NCBI GenBank assembly: GCA_000499405.2 | Contig: HG738140.1 | Location: forward strand, 434,001-498,000 | DNA: 64,000 bases | Origin: Onchocerca volvulus | Taxonomy: Eukaryota; Nematoda; Chromadorea; Rhabditida; Onchocercidae | Direction: 5' to 3' | Shown: piece after piece, positions 1 to 11,600 of the stretch | Numbering within the stretch: the stretch's first letter is position 1 | Layout of the letters: every line of letters starts with the position of its first letter | Translations under genes and position numbers: made by a program | Notes under the pieces: model-generated | The model's input: the letters and a program-made list of their open reading frames with translations, nothing else | What the model was told of the DNA's origin: nothing | The model's database searches: none

Positions 1-272
1 TTAGTGAATTTATTCATTTACATATAGGATCTTGAAGTTTGACAGTCACCAGTAAGGAAAGATATGATAGTTAAGTTACACCAATAAATAAATGCTCATT
101 TATGTTTAACTTCTTTAATTGAAATTTAGGGTAGCACTTCTGATTTTTGTGTAAAATCATCAAGGTGGATGATCGTTGTTAATGCATCATGCCCTATAAA
201 GTTAGTTCTAATTTTTTGCAAAGTAACTTGCCGAAAAGTAATAAATTTGTAATTTTTGAGGCGGCCGTGGTT

Positions 273-300
273 TGCTGCTGCTGCTGTTGCTGCTGCTGCT
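273..300. repeat. CTG/CAG trinucleotide repeat
   Basis: TGC TGC repeated about nine times with one TGT interruption. Read on the + strand it is a short Leu or Cys run that quickly meets a stop; there is no sign that it is coding. Confidence 0.85.
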
Positions 301-415
301 AATCACCGAAATACAGTGTAGCTGCTGTTAGCTGAAATAAAAAATACATCAAGCAAAACGGCCACATCTCAGGGGAAAATTGGCTGGCTGAGCTGCTGTT
401 TCATGTAGCAGTTGA

Positions 416-463
416 CTGCTGCTGTTGTTGTTGTTGTTGTTGTTCTTGTCGTTGTTGTTGTTA
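416..463. repeat. CTG/GTT trinucleotide repeat, imperfect
   Basis: About sixteen triplets of CTG changing to GTT, with two interruptions (CTT, GTC). It probably lies in the SR-gene intron, 120 bp after the first triplet tract. Purity drops toward the right end. Confidence 0.8.
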
Positions 464-1178
464 TTGGGCAGCATAACTGTGTTTCCGGCTGGCCTGAACC
501 AAAAAAAGGGAGAATGAGAGATAGATCCCGGTTACAAAACAAAGATTAATTATATGCTGATTGCTGATTCTGTATTACACTTGATGGTCAGTCAGTTTTT
601 CGTACAAAATCGTTTTTGTGCCTTCTTTCGATATGACACCGAACTCCTGTGTGGTAATATCCGCGAACAGACAGTTTGACTTAATACCTGCCTATTCCGA
701 GAATGGGTTTTACTTTATCTTAGTCATTTTAATTAGATGATTAGAAATTATCAAAGTATTATGATATATTCTGTCAACATATGAGGGTGGGTGGAGAAGT
801 TATTAGTTTCATTAGAACAGCTTCTTTAAATGTTATGCTCGGAATACATTTTATCAGTTAATAATATGACGAAGCTCACTTGGCATTTCGAAAGCAGTCA
901 GTTTGTGAAAAAATAGAATCAATTCCTTGATCAAACTAAAACAAAGAAAATATATAAGGGACAGTGTGAATGGATTGGTTTTTAAATTATAAACTAAGAT
1001 ATGAATTTGTTGGGATTGACTGACATTAATTTAACTATGATTTATTTCGTAGTGTTATAGATAACACAAACTTATTTCACAAAAAAGTGATATTTTGTGT
1101 ACACTTATTGTGTACACTTTTGAGGCTAGTTAATACTGTTCACATTTATTGACCTTTTCGATAAGTAATATTTTTCAG

Positions 1179-1452
1179 TTCTCGAACACGTTCACGTTCA
1201 CGCTCACCACGACGTCGACGTTCCTCAACACGGAGCCGTAGTGGTTCACGATACAATGAAAGACGATCGACTTCACGTGGTCGAAGTACTTCACGTGGTA
1301 GATCACCAGTATCCCGAAGGTCTGTAAACTCAAACAGCCCACCACCCAGAAATGTTTCTCGAACCCCGCCACCTCGTGCATCTCGCAGTCCTGTGACGCG
1401 TGACCGAGATAGACTTGATGATGCATCAAATGGAAATGATACTAATTATTAA
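1179..1452 (+). CDS. C-terminal exon of an SR-type (RS-domain) splicing factor, partial
   Basis: A single coding exon follows a TATTTTTCAG acceptor and ends at TAA 1450-1452. It encodes about 91 residues dominated by Arg-Ser dipeptides: RSRSRSPRRRRSS near the start, then repeated TSRGRS units, a Pro-rich stretch (NSPPPRN, RTPPPRAS) and an acidic tail ending NGNDTNY. This is the RS domain typical of SR proteins, nuclear factors whose RS tails are phosphorylated by SRPK/CLK kinases and which recruit spliceosome components. The RNA-recognition motif must lie upstream, outside the window or beyond the preceding intron of over 1 kb, so I cannot tell which rsp family member (or Tra2-like protein) this is. 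The exon reading frame (phase 2 incoming) and codon pattern are clean. An antisense open frame over the same bases is only a shadow of the RS repeats. Confidence 0.82.
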
Positions 1453-3465
1453 TTCGTTTATGTTTTGATTTTGAGCAAACTTTTCTTAATGGAAATTTTG
1501 TTTTGCTACATTTCACCTTGATTCAATATGTCTTATTTGCTTTTCTTTTTAAAGAGCAGAAATATTTCTACGGAAATATTTCTCATGTAGACCATCCATT
1601 GGTCTAGAATATTCTGTTGCATAAATTGACCTTAAAAATGCACTACTAAGCCATTGCAAAGATCAACGAATTTTCAGTGTATAAGATGGAATTGTAAAAT
1701 GTAGTTGCTAAACCACCGAAAAAATGTTAAAATGAGGAAGGTGTGTTTTGAGGGTTTTTGAAGATTCACTTGGATATTCCATTGATTTATTTCAAATTTT
1801 TCATTTTCTATTTTCAAATTTTACGTGGTTCTTCACTAGATCTTGTTTTGCGCAAACTTTTCTATGATTGAGTCGTTTAATAGAGTATAAAAATATCATA
1901 TTAAAGGTCCGATTGTTTCAAAGTTTAACATAAGTGGAAATCTACCCAGTAAAAAGCCCATAGCTCAATATCATTCTAAGATTGCGCTGTGATCTTTAGT
2001 TTTATTGAAACATTTCGGAATTCAGTCTTTAATTTATTTTCAATTCCATAAACTTGATTTCTTAATACATTGTTTCTTTTATTCGACAAAGATTTATTTG
2101 TAAAGTGTTTTCAAGCCAAGATACAAAGTGGAGACTATTAGATGATAGGGACGGTGCGTTTTTCAATGCATTTTTCTGTTAGAAATTTGAGAGAAAGTTA
2201 ATAGCCCAGAAGTCGACAGGAATGTGATGGTCTGGAATCGACAGGGAGTTAGTATCCCTGAAATCGACAAAAGGTTAATAGTCCAGAGATTGATGGGAAA
2301 TTAATCAACATCAACAGGAAATTAATAGCCTTCAAAAATTCAAGATGTCTTGCTGCAGTTTGAATTTTGCATGCGTACTCTACCTATATTTCGATGTTCT
2401 CACTGTATGACATCCATCTAAAAAATACTTTTTAGGGGTGCAATCTCCGCTGCGGCAATGTTCGCATTGAGAAGACAGAAATGATAAAAAATATAACAAT
2501 CCTCTCAATCTGTAAGGGAAAAATTGTCCTCCAACTTATAACTACCTTTGTAAATTAAAATTGGCTTTCTTCCAATACGATTGATTCACAACAGTATCGT
2601 TGTTGTAGATCCTGATATTTTTTGCAAGAATTAGGACACAAAAAAAAAAAAAAAGAATTGTTCAAATCATCTAGATTTTGGATTATTTCATGTAGTACTT
2701 CTTTTAATAGTCATCTACAAGTTTAAAGAAATGATACTCAGATGAATTGCCCAGATGATCTTTACTTTTGATACGACGATAAGTTGATCATTCGGGAACA
2801 TTATCGATAGAATTATCAAATATTTTTGCTTAATACTCGCTAATTGAGTTATTAATGGGTTTAATTTAGTTTAATTTACAACGAAAAAAACTTTTATATG
2901 TGTTATCAACAATGACATCTACTCTATTTTAATTATAAATAGAGTACAAAATTATCGAGAATAATTTTTGTAGTTTAATCACAAATGAAATAATGTAGTG
3001 GAATAAAAAGCATAGCAAATAGACAACAGCTTGGAAAAAAAAAAAAGCTGATAAGGCAAGTTTTTTAGATACAATTGACAATACATCATGGCAGAAATGA
3101 ACCGATGATGCATGGATGAAGAATTATCAGATGAATACATCCAGAAGTTGTAGATCGTTATCTGGTTCTGAATCGATTACTTTATATGATGCCTAAAACA
3201 AATTAATGGTGCTATAAATGTTACGAATAATGAATTTAAAAACTGGAAATTTAATCTTTGTTCTATCTTATAGTCATTCTCCATCAACTAATAATATTTT
3301 ATGTTTTGTCTTTTATTCAAATTTAGTGTGTCACAACGATTTTGTCTTTTATTTAAGAAAACAAATTAATTATTGATGTGACAAGCTCTAAGCTATAAAT
3401 GCTCGAATTATTATTTTAGCACTGAATTATATAATCTAGCAAAATCTATATCGATCCTTTTTATT
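1453..3465. other. Convergent intergenic region between SR gene and apolipophorin-type gene
   Basis: Two kilobases of AT-rich sequence holding the 3' UTR of the SR gene on the left and the short 3' end of the minus-strand lipoprotein gene on the right. It holds a degenerate 26-bp tandem repeat (2192-2334), a 10-bp-arm palindrome (2920-2946) and an A15 run near 2640. I see no coding exon. Confidence 0.6.
2192..2334. repeat. Degenerate ~26-bp minisatellite
   Basis: Five to six diverged copies of a unit resembling GTTAATAGCCCAGAAATCGA followed by CAGGGA. Recurrent cores are TTAATAG, CCAGA and ATCGACAGG, at spacings near 26 bp. The copies differ by several substitutions each, so the array is old. 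Confidence 0.65.
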
Positions 3466-5683
3466 CTAAATAGTCCGAATATATTTCGATATCAAGATTT
3501 CTACCAATTCTGCTGGTTCAATCATTTCACATGGTCGGCAAATACTACGCGCAAATAATCCATTGGCAGTACATTGACAGTTGAAACAATAACTTTTTGA
3601 TTTGGGAGTTATTCTGGATGCTGCTACCATGGATCCATGTTTCTGAAGTATTTCAAAATTTTGTACCATTTTCAAGTTCCAACATATCCTCATACTATAA
3701 TGATTCTCAAAACCTTGGCTTGAATTGCATTAGACCAAAAGATAATCGAATCCAGAAAACAAGCAATAAGGAACAATCGCAGAGCAATAAGACAAGGAGA
3801 TTTAAGGAAAGATCAAAAGATCTGGAAATGATCAAACTACGCGCGGTATGACAAGAAAATCACTACAAAAGAGAATCTCGCCTAGAATCAAGTATATGCT
3901 AGACTTATTCAAATTAGGTTTGGAACATGAAATGACATAAAAACTTCTCAAATACTTTTTTAGTCGTAAAAACTTTCAGTTATGCTATTGCAGTACTTAC
4001 AAGCGAGAAAACAGTTCCGAAGGTCTGTTGTGCTACGACGGAACAGGTATCATGTGGATGTAACAAGGATGTACGTTCTCCAATCTGAGCTCCAGATTCA
4101 TCCAGTAATTGTTTTGCATCCATCCCTTCGATAATAATTTATCTTATATAACATTATTAATGTTAAGTCTTAAAAGTTTAAAGTTTCTCATCCTGAAGTC
4201 ACAGAATTAGTTCCGAGAAAAAAGAATCTGAATTAAAAATGAACTTGATATTATCCATTTAAATTTACATTTCAAAATAAGAAATGATTGTTTGAAAATA
4301 ACTTTGATATGAAAAGTTAAAATTTCATTGCAATAATACTCTCAACAATGGTATATCATAGAATCGGGAAAAATAATGATTATGCTGTCTTTGCTGATTC
4401 TTGAATAAGAACTTCAATTTTCTATTTCAAATTCGTTTCTTTTTTTTCCGTAGCTTAAAATGATTGGAGAATGAAGAAGGAAGTAATTAAAAGAATATTT
4501 ATTTGTTAGTCACCGACAACTTTCCTTCCATCACTTGTTTTGAACTTGCTTAATGTTAACAGATGCATTGTGATATCCTGAAATGGAGGAAGTTATTTAT
4601 TAATACAATGTTAGATGAGATTTGTGCAGTATTGAAAAACAATTTGTATATCATTTCCATAATATGACAGTTCAATAAAAATTTTATAATGGGTGATTGG
4701 TCATTTGGATCAACTGAATGATCTTCCCTTTTCGTTAACTCTGTTAAGATCACTTCCCGAAGATTTCAAAAACTCTGAAATTTTGAAGAATTAAAAGATC
4801 ACACAAATATTCTAGACGTTCTAATGAGAATTCAAAGTTAATCTTACTTGTTCGAGCAACATATCTAGCATTTCGGCATGTCCTCGATAAGAACATTTTC
4901 TGCACATAACCAAAACAATACTCTTAGCAGAAGCAAACCTAAAAGTTTAAATGATCAATCGGATCATTCGATTCTTTTGTTTGAACAATGAGTATACTAA
5001 TGTTTCAATGAACTGATTCATTTCTCAAATTGGGAAATCAAAATAATCTACCTGAATGGGAAATGTTTCACCGCAAATTCCACTGCTTTTTTAGGACAAC
5101 CATGTGGTACTTCAATTCCAGATACCGGTTCAAAACTTTGTTGTGTTTGTCTCATGAAGGTCGAAACATCCAGCAATGCTTCATTCTGCTCATAGTGTAC
5201 AAGTGGTTCATGATGAACTCCTTCACCTCCGAAACCTACCCAACCAAAACGCACTGATCTGAAGCATAATTCTTGGATCATTAATGAAATTATAATTAGG
5301 AAAATTATTCACTAATAGAATTCATGGATTCTGCAGAATAACTTCAGCCACAGCAAAAAAATTCTAATTTCTTTAATTCAAATCTAAATTTTGCAGAATT
5401 TCGTTTCCGATATTTGTCACTAAAAATGTAAAAATCATTTGATAATGTTGAAACTACATACTGTCTACAAACACATTATCTGTGAAGGTAATTATTGCTA
5501 AGAAACCGAATAAATAAGCCACATACCGTTGTTCTTGGCTAATTCTCTGGGCTATTCTGGCTATTTTATCTTTGTGAAGATCCATACATTTCCTTTCTTC
5601 AACAACGAACACGACATCATGCTCTGCGCCAGGATTCTCAACCTTTCTTTCATCATCCAAATGCAAATCACCCTCACATCTCA
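3466..5683 (-). other. C-terminal VWA-like module and Cys-rich tail of the lipoprotein
   Basis: Six exons (5527-5683, 5052-5258, 4848-4938, 4514-4577, 4001-4125, 3466-3642) encode about 270 residues after vWD. The order of predicted strands and helices is VWA-like: AEHDVVFVVEERKC (beta1), VRFGWVGFGGEGVHHEP (beta2), CPKKAVEFAVKHFPFR (helix), AKSIVLVMCRKCSYRG (beta4), ITMHLLTLSKF (beta5). The MIDAS DxSxS motif is absent (VEERK instead), so metal binding is unlikely. The tail CFNCQCTANG-CRPCEM is Cys-rich. The fold is inferred from pattern, not searched. Confidence 0.6.
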
Positions 5684-8600
5684 CTGCAATGTTGAATTTT
5701 TTTTTTTAATTCTTGCAAAATTTGAAAATAAATTGAATTATACAAAAAAATGGTGCAAAGTCAAAATATTAATTTCGTATAAAAGTAAAAGTTAGAAACC
5801 GAATTTGCCGAAATATACGATGAAATCAAACTATGTCAAATTATTAAATAGCTAAGAAAAATTAAAGTATATCAAAATATGATAAGAATAAAAATATATC
5901 AAATTTGATTGAGAAATAGAAATTTTTGAAAAAAGGAAGAGAAGATCGAATATTTAAGGAATAACTAGGATTAAAATGTATTAGAGGTCAAAGTGTATGG
6001 AAGAGTAACTCTTACCGCATTCATGAGGTAATGCTATCATGATTCCTGCATTTAAGCATACTTGAAGGTATGCAGAAGTAGCTGTACAATGTTGTTGTTT
6101 TCCACCATTAGAGCAAATTTCTTCAAACGGCTTTGGACGTATCTTAATTTTATAAAATTAAAAAAAATAATTTCGTGACAGGACATTCATAAATAGTTTA
6201 TTATAATGTTTAAAACATTTATTCACAAGTTTACTTACAAAAAGCTTCCCTTTCAAATTTTAATTTAAATTTGAAAAAAAAATACTCGATTAAAGCAGAG
6301 TTTTAATGGACTATCCGAACTCTGGAAATACTCTTGGCAGCGATCGTCATCACGATGTGTCAAATCTCGAGCTTGATTTATACGACATTCACCATTTATT
6401 GCCCAGTGCTCAGCCAGTACATTTAACTATAAGTAAAGCATAGCTAGTAAGTACTTCTCTTTCTTGAGTTGCAGTTGCAAAAGCAGAAATTACTCATCAT
6501 ATAACTTTCGAGCAATTTCGAGAAAATAACAACAAAATTAGCATTTGCTGGATCGAATATCAGCAAATTTTATAATTAAATTGGTACTTGAAATTAAGCA
6601 TAATCAAACTTCATTCTACCTGATCGTTCGGTGTGCCATCTACCAAATCACGGTCATTTGATGGTTCATTATCGTTTAGTCCAAGAAGACCATTACTCCG
6701 TCCATACATTCGTCCCGGTAAAACAATCTCGCAAATATCGAATTGACTATTACATCGTACACACAAGCCTTCATATGTTTGCAATGCCGTCCAATGATCT
6801 TTCCGGCAAACCGAAATTAGAACAGCTCCGTCAATGCCATCTATCTTCTGCCATGGCATTGATACCGGTGCACCATTTACTTGTACCTAAAGTAAGTCCA
6901 TTAAATACAAGTTTTAGAGCATATAATCAAAATTCTAGAATAATGAATAGTAAAACTTAATTTACTGAATTTATTTACTGAATTTCCAACTTAAATAAGA
7001 AATTGAAAATTTGAAATATCGAGTTATCTTGAAGTACGTTTTGAAACTGGCCGGATATTCAGCATGTTTCCGGATAATGTACAATATTTATCACAATGAA
7101 TTTCAGCTTTCCGAAGAAAGTTACGATGTCATCCGTTCAATTTCAAATTCCCCAGCGGTGAAAAATGAGCGAAATCGGAAAAAAAAAGAAAAAGAAAAAA
7201 ACTGAAAACAAATTACATTGCCGGATTTATACAAAATCACTTCTTCTCCACGCAATTCAGCTTTGATAGCTTCCAAATGTCCTTTTGATGAAAATATAGC
7301 AAATAACGCGAAACGTTGGGTACGTAAATCCGACGCAAGAAGATATTCGCATCGGGCATGGAATGCGAATACTCTCCCATCAAATGTTACAAAACGATCG
7401 CCATTGATTATGTAAGCAGTACCTGAATTTCAAAATAAAAACTTTCTTCTTTCACTTTTAATATCATTTCGCTCTTATATACATCAATGATTTCAATGAA
7501 CCAAATTTTCATTGCAAGAAATTGATAACAAACTGACATACTTTTAAATGGCGACATCATTTTCCATGGATCAAATTTCGTCGATTTATACGTATAAATT
7601 GTATCCGACAAAGATTGAGCAAATTCCTGAATATATTTTAATGTAAGACCAATTGGAGAAAGTTGTAATTCGAGAATAAAATGCGAAAGACCTGATCTTT
7701 AAGTGATAGTCCCAATGATTCGATTATTGATGATTTCAGGGCAGAAAAACGTTGAGGATGAAGATTGCTTAAAACTTCTTTGAGCGATGACACACTGTAT
7801 GGGACAGTTACTTCCAATTCATACTTTCCAGGTGATAAACGCTGGAAATGTGAGACAAAGTTATATCGAAAAGTTAAATCCATTATATGTTATAAATTTA
7901 AATTTGCTAGAATTTTGTCCAACATAATCAAATATTCAATTCTCACTTTGATGGGAAATCATTTCTCATTGTGAAATTAATTTCTATAAAAATAATATGA
8001 TATACCTTATATGTTGGTATATAATTTCGCCAAAACTGCTTGGCCAATTCATTGCCTGTTATTTTTCCTCTCAAGTAATTTATAATTTCTTGCCACTTTT
8101 GCCTAATTTGGTTATCATCCAAGGAATCAAAAATAGCACTTGTCGTTTTGCTAAGCATCGATACAATAACCCTATCGAGGAGGAAATTTTTGATCTAAAA
8201 ATATACAACTCTAAAAAACGTTTACTCCCACAGTTTCAATTAAGAGATTTTTAAGAGATGAACGTCAAAGTCATGTAAGAGTAATACTTTTGACTTTCCA
8301 ATATGTACAAACAATAATTTAAAAAGAAAACTTTGTTTAACTTAAAATGAGTCAAATACACCGAGAAAAATAATCACTGATTGGACATCTGAACTCAATA
8401 TATTTCAATGATTACCTTTGAGAGCTTCTTTTGTGAAGCGGGTGTGGTATGTTATGGTATGAAACTGGCGTTGCTACTATGACATAAATATTTAATAGTT
8501 CCAGAGAAAAAAATGATAAGAAAATGAATAAATAACAAAAACCAACTTTATTATAAATTTCAAGCGCTTCTCCCTCATAACGTCTACGATTCACTTCAAT

Positions 8601-11600
8601 ATCAGCTATAGTTCGTTCTAAATCCGGTAATTGGTATTGATGACTTAATTTTCGCATTTCATAAAGTATGATTTGTATAACATCGGTTTGTTCAAAGTTT
8701 TGCTTATACTCTTCCAGCGCTCCTGTATGAACAAGTTCTTGTTAAAATATTGAGCTCGATGAGTAAAAATACCGGAAATTCGGCTTGAATTCTGGTCTTA
8801 CTGTAATATTATATACCATATAATAATTGTTATCAATTAACAGAGTTTTGATTCAAACATTAAGTGAAAGAATAGAACTACAAAAGTATTACTTCGTAGA
8901 TCGTTTAACTTCAGCGTATCTTCTAAGCGGTCAACGACGATCGCAGCATTTCTTTGCAAATCGCTTAGCTTAAATTATGATAAAGTATAAGTTTTCGAAA
9001 TAGTTAATTCGGTGATAGCAAAATATTGAGTACTAACAAAAAGAAATTAGAATAACTGAATACGGTTAGAAGGCTTGGGCTATCAGAAAAACTAAAGTTC
9101 AGTCTTGCATTTCTTTCAAGCTGCAAAGAAATGTTTACTCTTCCTAAAACTGTACTTGTCAGATATGAAAATGATGTAATGTTTATAGTTAAGGAAATAG
9201 TGTAAAGTTTATTTTTCATACTGAACAGTCGAAAGTAATTGACTATTTGCTCTCGAACTCATATCATTACAGTCTCATAAGATATTCATATAATTCAATC
9301 TCTCATGGAAATATAAGAGATTAGGATCTTTTTAATTATGGTATTGCAAAATATTAAATAGATCAGACCTCTTTATTTAATTGATCAATTAAATCCGAGA
9401 TCGGTCTCAAAGCAGTCATAATTTCTTGCTGTATGCCACTACCGCCATCCATCAATTGTAACAATCGATAAGTGAAATCACTATTTGAGACTGCTTGGAT
9501 AATGACAAATTGTTCCATTTCCTAAAATTTCCAAACAATTCGAAATTTCTTACCAATCATTTAAAAATAATGCTTTAAATCGAAGTCTTTCAAATTATTT
9601 GATAGAAATGTTAAAAATCTTCAAACATTTATGAAACAGCACAAAATTTTGTGAAACCTGATAAGCATGATCGTATGCAGCAAGGATTGCTTCCTTGATT
9701 ACTTCATAATTGTTCTCAATTTCATCCACTAAACTCGCATATTCAGAACCAAGTTCAGCAGCGAAACTTCTGAAAACTTTAATTATTTCAGAAACTTTAC
9801 CCAGATGTGTTGAAAATTTATTCTAAATTTCCATTAAAATCAATAATATGATTTTTTTGCAGTTTCTTTATGAAGCAGAAATAAGATAGACAAATGAATG
9901 AAATAGTAAAGTTAAGTGATGATTTTATAAACTATTATTGAAATCTACACTATATCTCTAATGACACCATCTCTTCCTAATATTGCACTACTGCGATATA
10001 TTTGCTGATTTCTAATTCTAGCATCGATGATGTAAGTTTATTTATTTTAATATCTGAATTAATTCATCCAAACTTTCTTACCTATGCTCTTCTGTCCATT
10101 CTTTGATTACTCGATCCAGCGTTGTCGCAACATCATTGGCGATTTGCTTATGTGAAGAAAAGATCGGCAGAAAAGCATCTCTCATAAATGAACATTGTTG
10201 AAGTTCGCTTGTTTTCGAGACTGTTTCTTTGGATTTTTTCTGTGAAAAAAATAATTTCAAACATTTATAACATCCTTAAATTACACTTAATCATCCGCAA
10301 CACCAAATATATTTTCTATCTTACCATTATTTCACTTTCCACTGCTGGTCGAATATAAATTTTGCTATTCCACACATTGCCCTCTTTCATCTATAAAGCA
10401 TAAATGCAAATGTGAAATTGACATTTAGTTAAAATTTTCAAAGTTTACTTAAATTTGAACTTCTCCAAAAAAGACTTTGACTAAATGGGAAGGTTTTAAA
10501 CTTCAAAGGCTACAAATAAAAGTTCATGGTTCACAAATTTTTTAAATCTTCAATTGTAGATAATCTTACGAATGGCACAAATATCTAGAATTATGTTCTT
10601 TCTCAATGATTTCACGTATTTTACGTGTTTAAAGTGAAGTAGAATAATTCTTAGAGTTTTTTACTTGAAGAGAGATTAGAGCATCTTGTATTTTCTTGCT
10701 CGCTTCGCTATGCCACACATCGATTTTTCCTTCATAATCATTGAGCTTTTGAGCTGAAGCATGTAGTTTAACTTCTTGTGACCGTTCATCACGATATTCG
10801 AACACCGGTCCGTTATCATCCAAATTTAATTCACCAACAATATACGGTCGTTCATTATTCTGAAAGAAAAAAAAAACAAAAATTCTTTTTTTTATTAAAA
10901 TTCCCAAGAAAATATTCGCTATTCCATGCGATAGAAATTAATTATTATGAAGTTTAACAAAATCGAACATGGACATCTTATAAATCATAATGTCATCTAC
11001 ACAATTTTGAGGCACAATCTAAATATTATAAGTCAGCCTAATCAATTACCAAATTTTGGTTGACTTATAATGAGCGATTCAGCTTATTCAATTGAAAGTT
11101 TTCTCAATTAACGCTTTTTAATTAATCAATGTAATAATGCTTACATTGCTATTCAGAAAGCTCTCAAACGATGCACGATACTAAATGATTCAATACTGAC
11201 GATGGCAAATTAAGAAAGAAAATCACCTCATAAAATCCAACTCTACAATGATTATCATTTGTTTTATCAATTCTTGCTTTCAGCACTGAATTCGGTGATT
11301 TTAATTGAATTTCCGTAAATTTAACTGCATCCGTTCTCATCTCTAAAGAATATTCCACTGGTTGACGTTGCAAATTTCTGGTTTCCAAACCGAAAGTTGC
11401 ATGAACAGGGATTGCATTTTCTCCAATCAAACTTCGATCAACTTTAGTCCATAATCGAGTATTGAGATTGCTGATGAAAAAATTCGCTGTTTATGTTTAA
11501 AAATTGTATTAAAATTTAGTTTTCCTTTCTTTCTCGAAACTTCATTGGCCTTAGAACGATAGTTCTGTGAATTTGAAATTGCATTCAAAACTGCCTTTTT

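Larger units (their letters stand above)
1..1178 (+). other. Probable intron (or upstream region) of the SR-protein gene
   Basis: AT-rich sequence ending in a good splice acceptor at 1171-1178. I see no RRM-coding exon here. It contains two trinucleotide repeat tracts (listed separately) and short open frames only. It is most simply the last intron of the SR gene, whose earlier exons lie left of the window. Confidence 0.5.

Noticed and set aside
5454..5795. Overlapping + and - open frames near 5.5 kb as separate small genes
   Set aside because: The minus frame is the exon 5527-5683 of the lipoprotein gene; the + frame is its shadow.
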